Of a DNA stretch of 37,812 bases, positions 34,953-37,812 are shown one piece after another (the stretch's first letter is position 1; the number at the start of each line of letters is the position of its first letter). The stretch covers positions 1-37,812 of the forward strand of contig QKAK01000191.1 in assembly GCA_003247225.1 (NCBI GenBank), read 5' to 3'. The position numbers and the translations under genes are program-made. The notes under the pieces were generated by a model. It was not told the DNA's origin, did no database searches, and worked only from the letters and a program-made list of their open reading frames with translations. This DNA comes from Spirochaetota bacterium (GTDB taxonomy: Bacteria > Spirochaetota > Spirochaetia > Treponematales > UBA12059).

Positions 34953-36158
34953 ATGGCCGCCGCGCCTTCGCTCTACGTGCACGTCCCGTTCTGCGCCTCC
35001 CGTTGTTCGTACTGCGACTTCTATAGCTCCACCCCGAGCGGGCCGGCGCTGGAGTCGGCGGCGCGGCTATGGCTCGAGGCGATCCGCGAGCATCTCGAGC
35101 GCCTCGAGCCGAGCTTCGGACGCGACGGCTTCGAGACGGTATACGTAGGCGGCGGCACCCCGTCGTGGCTGCCCGGCGACGCGCTCGCCGAGGCCCTGCG
35201 GCTCATCGGACGCGTCGCCCGCTCGGGCGGCCGGGAGCCGTCCGAATGGAGCCTCGAGGCGAATCCCGAGGACGTCGACGAGCGCCTCGTCGATACCCTG
35301 CTCGAGGCCGGAGTCACCAGGCTGAGCGTCGGCGTCCAGAGCCTCGAGGACGCGGCCAGGCGCCTGAGCGGCCGCCGCGGCTCGGCGGCCGACGCGCTCG
35401 GGCGGCTCGAGGGCATAGCCGCGCATTGGCCTGGGCGCTGGTCCGTCGACCTGATGTTCGGGTTGCCGGGTCAGAGCGCCGAGGGGCTGGCGGATGACGC
35501 TCGGTCCGTCATCGGGCTCGGGGCGGGGCACGTTTCGCTGTACGAGCTGACGCTCGAGGAAGGCGCTCCGATGAGCCGCGCCGTCGAATCGGGGGCCGTA
35601 TCCATGCCCGACGACGACCGACGCGCCGACCAGTACGAGGCAGCCCGATCGGAATTGCTCGCGGCCGGTTTTAGCCGCTACGAGGTGTCGAACTGGGCGC
35701 TCGACGGCCAGGAATGCGCCCATAACCTCCGGTACTGGAATCTCGACGACTGGCTAGCCGTCGGGCCCTCGGGCGTCGGGAACGTCTCGAGCGGCCCCGG
35801 AGCCTTCAGGCGGGCTGCTAACGCCGCGGATCTCGAGGCGTACTGCGCCGACCCGCAGGGCAGCGTATCGGAATCGACCGTCGACGGCAAGGACGCGGCG
35901 TTCGAATGCCTGATGATGGCAATGAGGACGTCCCGGGGCCTTTCCCTCGAGTCGTTCGAGCGGCGCTTCGGGATAAGGGCGGTGGACGCCTTCGGCCGTC
36001 TCCATGAGCGCTTCCCGGAGCTCGTACGCCTCGACGGCGACGCGTGGATCGCTACGGATCGCGGGCTCGATACGCTGAACGAACCGCTCGTCTACGCCAT
36101 GTCGGAGATAGAGCGCTCGTGGGACGATATAGCCGGACGGAGCGTCGTGTCCGTATGA
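34953..36158 (+). CDS. hemW: HemW-like radical SAM protein (coproporphyrinogen oxidase family)
   Basis: 401 aa. Iron-sulfur cysteines Cys14, Cys18 and Cys21 (VPFCASRCSYCDFYS), then YVGGGTPSWLP, SLEANPEDVDERL, RLSVGVQSLED, VDLMFGLPGQS, SLYELTLEEGAP and the HemW-specific HNLRYWNLDDWLAVGP. True HemN has a four-Cys motif with an extra Cys; here the pattern is CxxxCxxC without it, so the haem-chaperone subgroup is more likely than coproporphyrinogen dehydrogenase. AGGAAG lies 8 nt before the ATG. Its stop overlaps the pdxY start as ATGA. Confidence 0.85.
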   Translation: MAAAPSLYVHVPFCASRCSYCDFYSSTPSGPALESAARLWLEAIREHLERLEPSFGRDGFETVYVGGGTPSWLPGDALAEALRLIGRVARSGGREPSEWSLEANPEDVDERLVDTLLEAGVTRLSVGVQSLEDAARRLSGRRGSAADALGRLEGIAAHWPGRWSVDLMFGLPGQSAEGLADDARSVIGLGAGHVSLYELTLEEGAPMSRAVESGAVSMPDDDRRADQYEAARSELLAAGFSRYEVSNWALDGQECAHNLRYWNLDDWLAVGPSGVGNVSSGPGAFRRAANAADLEAYCADPQGSVSESTVDGKDAAFECLMMAMRTSRGLSLESFERRFGIRAVDAFGRLHERFPELVRLDGDAWIATDRGLDTLNEPLVYAMSEIERSWDDIAGRSVVSV

Positions 36159-37009
36159 ACATCCTATCGATACAATCGCACGTGGCCTACGGCCACGTCG
36201 GCAACCGCTCGGCCGTATTCCCCCTCGAGCGCCTCGGCTACGAGGTCTGGCCCATCAACACCGTGCAGTACTCGTGTAACGCAGGGGTGCCGGGGTGGAC
36301 CGGAACTGCGTTCGGCGCGGCCCACGTCGCCGATTTGGTAGGCGGCCTCGTGCGATTAGGCGCTATGGGCCGCTGCGACGCGGTGCTCTCGGGCTACGTC
36401 GGCGACGCGGAGACGGGCCGCGCGATCCTCGACGCCGTCTCCGTCGCAAAGCGGCTGAACCCGGCTACGCTCTACTGCTGCGACCCGGTCATGGGCGACA
36501 GGCCCGAGGGCCTGTACGTGCGAGGGGAGCTTCCCGGCTTCTTCGCGGAAGAGGCGATGCCGGTAGCGGATATAGTCTGCCCGAACGTGTTCGAGGCCGA
36601 GCTGCTTTCAGGCCGCGGGATAGCATCGACTGACGACCTGGCGAGGGCTACCGACGCGATCCACGCCAAGGGGCCGGGCGTAGTGATGGTGACAAGCTAT
36701 AGGCCGCCTTCGGGGGACAGAATCGGCTTCTACGTGAGCGACGGCGAGACGAAGCTGGCGGCGACCGCGCCTATCATCAGATTCGAGCGGCCGCCGAAAG
36801 GATCAGGCGACCTGTCGAGCGCGTTGTTCCTCGGCTACTACATGATGGGCGACGGAGTGCGCGCCGCCGTTGAGAAGACGCTGGACGCGCTGTACTCGGT
36901 GCTCGAGTCGAGCGCGTCCGGCGGCGGAGACAATCTGGCCATAGTCGCGGCGCAAGACGCCATCGCCAAGCCTGGACGGCGCTTCGCGGCCGCCGCCCCG
37001 ACCGATTAG
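36155..37009 (+). CDS. pdxY: Pyridoxal kinase PdxY
   Basis: 284 aa from ATG 36155 (MNILSIQSHVAYGHVGNRSA), overlapping hemW by ATGA. Upstream codons in this frame belong to hemW. Ribokinase-like fold: substrate-binding SHVAYGHVGN, WPINTVQYSCNAGVPGWTG, VLSGYVGDAETG, CDPVMGD, CPNVFEAELLSG, VVMVTSY and the catalytic GSGD (Asp219, PPKGSGDLSSALFLG). It phosphorylates pyridoxal for B6 salvage. The usual SNH.QYG stretch after the N-terminus is SCNAGVPG here, a small departure in the substrate loop. The C-terminal ~50 residues match the family. Confidence 0.9.
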   Translation: MNILSIQSHVAYGHVGNRSAVFPLERLGYEVWPINTVQYSCNAGVPGWTGTAFGAAHVADLVGGLVRLGAMGRCDAVLSGYVGDAETGRAILDAVSVAKRLNPATLYCCDPVMGDRPEGLYVRGELPGFFAEEAMPVADIVCPNVFEAELLSGRGIASTDDLARATDAIHAKGPGVVMVTSYRPPSGDRIGFYVSDGETKLAATAPIIRFERPPKGSGDLSSALFLGYYMMGDGVRAAVEKTLDALYSVLESSASGGGDNLAIVAAQDAIAKPGRRFAAAAPTD

Positions 37010-37018
37010 GCCTCGAGC

Positions 37019-37552
37019 TTATTTCTTGCGAGGGATGACCGGCACGAACGCTCGCGAGTCGGGTAGCGTGAAGCCGGCGGGTAGTTCGCTGGCGCTGGCG
37101 AGCATCCAGGTCTGGTTCCTGCCGAATAGGCCGCCGGTGCCCTTGAGCGAGCCTCGTACCGTCAGCCTGGAGCCTTCGCGCTTGATGGAGCAATCGTACA
37201 CCTTGCCGTCGCCCGGGTCGATGATCGAGCCCTTCCACTCCTTGCCCTTATCCTGGAGCTCGTAGACGAAGTCGAGCCCGCAGTTCGGCGGGTCGCCGGC
37301 GAGCGCGTCGGCCTTGAATTTCTTCGTGGCCAGCGTATCGTCGACGAGCCCCGTATCCAGGCTGATGGTGGCGACCATGCGGCCGTACAGCTTGCCGCCG
37401 TTCATGTACAGCATGACGTAGGCGTTCGGCTTTCCCGACTTGTCGTCGATGATCTTCCATAGGCCCAGGATATCGTCGGCGGCCCAGGCCGCGACAGCGC
37501 CGATAGCCAGCATGACGAGCATGGCGACAGCGATGATCCTCGTCTTCCTCAT
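37019..37552 (-). CDS. DUF2147 secreted protein
   Basis: 177 aa with a signal peptide (MRKTRIIAVAMLVMLAIGAVAAWA). The mature part has the DUF2147 pattern: DILGLWKIIDDKSGKPNAYV, GKLYGRMVATI, LAGDPPNCGLDFVYEL, then WKGSIIDPGDGKVYDCSI, RLTVRGSLKGTGGLFGRNQTW and the final W-containing block. Related domains form small beta-barrel proteins of unknown function in the envelope. AGGAG lies 7 nt before the ATG. Converges with pdxY, 9 bp apart. The upstream palindrome may control it. Confidence 0.8.
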   Translation of the reverse strand: MRKTRIIAVAMLVMLAIGAVAAWAADDILGLWKIIDDKSGKPNAYVMLYMNGGKLYGRMVATISLDTGLVDDTLATKKFKADALAGDPPNCGLDFVYELQDKGKEWKGSIIDPGDGKVYDCSIKREGSRLTVRGSLKGTGGLFGRNQTWMLASASELPAGFTLPDSRAFVPVIPRKK

Positions 37553-37602
37553 GCGTTTCTCCTCATGTTTCTGCGGTCGCCGGGGCGGCGCCGCGCGATA
37601 TG

Positions 37603-37639
37603 AGGTAGCAGTATAGGCATGGCCTCGGCTACCTGTAAA
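37603..37639 (-). promoter_or_regulatory. Promoter and operator-like palindrome of the DUF2147 gene
   Basis: On the minus strand TTTACA (37639-37634), 18-nt spacer, TATACT (37615-37610). AGGTAGC (37603-37609) and GCTACCT (37628-37634) are perfect inverted arms on either side, spaced 25 bp apart, one covering the -35 edge and one just past the -10. Nested inside are AGGC and GCCT. Confidence 0.4.
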
Positions 37640-37721
37640 GTAAGCTTAGTTCCTCGAACCTTGTGAGGGATGGCGCAAGCGTCGGAGCTCGGAGAGGCAT
37701 TAACATGGCGGAGGTGCCGCC

Positions 37722-37812
37722 ATGATCCCGACCTTCTGCCCGAACCCGCGTTGCGCCCATCACCACGACCGAGGCGACCAGTACTGGGGACGCTGGATAC
37801 CGATAGGCTACT
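37722..37812 (+). CDS. 5' end of an unknown gene with a CPNP..C zinc-type motif
   Basis: ATG 37722 with GGAGG 7 nt upstream. The 30 visible residues begin MIPTFCPNPRCAHHHDRGDQ and end YWGRWIPIGY before the window edge. The two Cys and three His look like half of a zinc-binding site. Several bacterial transposase and insertion-element proteins start with such a CPNP-x-C stretch, so a mobile element is possible but cannot be shown from this fragment. The 168 bp before it (from 37553) carry the DUF2147 promoter; nothing else was recognised. Confidence 0.45.
   Translation, partial: MIPTFCPNPRCAHHHDRGDQYWGRWIPIGY

Overview
The window is a GC-rich, gene-dense stretch of bacterial chromosome. Almost all of it is housekeeping sequence, with no CRISPR array, prophage or complete insertion sequence. 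The gene set suggests a spirochaete (Spirochaetota, Treponema/Spirochaeta-like): a GAPDH and a phosphoglycerate kinase with the long insertions seen in treponemes, two tandem signal peptidases I, a membrane PEGA/SUMF1 fusion protein, TPR proteins, a large secreted chitobiase-C-like/beta-helix protein and a D/E/S-rich low-complexity protein. This assignment rests on recognised protein sequence and was not computed.

Left end (1-7.5 kb). On the minus strand lie a very acidic protein and a downstream gene that runs off the window. Both reading frames look broken, one by a perfect 10-bp tandem duplication and one by an A10 tract. After a divergent FtsB/DivIC-like gene comes a minus-strand operon of PBP1A, a minimal membrane-tethered ParB-N-domain protein, and a secreted CsgG/LpoB-like protein. 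This wall-synthesis cluster is the best candidate for an undescribed functional unit. A 303-bp gap follows (7529-7831) with strong hairpins and outward-facing terminators, possibly a small RNA.

Middle (7.8-22 kb, plus strand). gap-pgk-tpiA, with terminators after gap and tpiA, is followed by secG, a PtsN-type EIIA, a J-domain protein, a SurA/PpiC-like chaperone, nusB, an anchored repeat protein, map, a DegP/HtrA protease, a phosphoribosyltransferase and the beta-helix protein. The themes are central glycolysis, then protein export and envelope quality control.

22-33 kb. A minus-strand glgC and cysteine-hydrolase pair diverges from a plus-strand mrfA-mrfB pair (helicase plus DEDDh exonuclease for DNA repair). 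A minus-strand operon follows, made of a small conserved gene, a TPR gene and rlmN, each overlapping the next by 4 bp. A 55-aa gene on the plus strand converges on a second minus-strand operon (PEGA/SUMF1, smpB, rsmD).

Right end (33-37.8 kb). Two signal peptidase I genes come first; the second has Ala at the nucleophile position. They are followed by hemW and pdxY, then by a DUF2147 gene on the opposite strand with an operator-like palindrome around its promoter. The window ends inside a new gene that begins with a CPNP..C motif, perhaps a transposase.

Several starts (mrfA, lepB1, the PEGA/SUMF1 gene) have a promoter -10 box only 6-9 nt before the ATG and no Shine-Dalgarno, so they may be leaderless. 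Ile codons are ATC or ATA with almost no ATT; ATA is absent from gap but common in genes such as degP.
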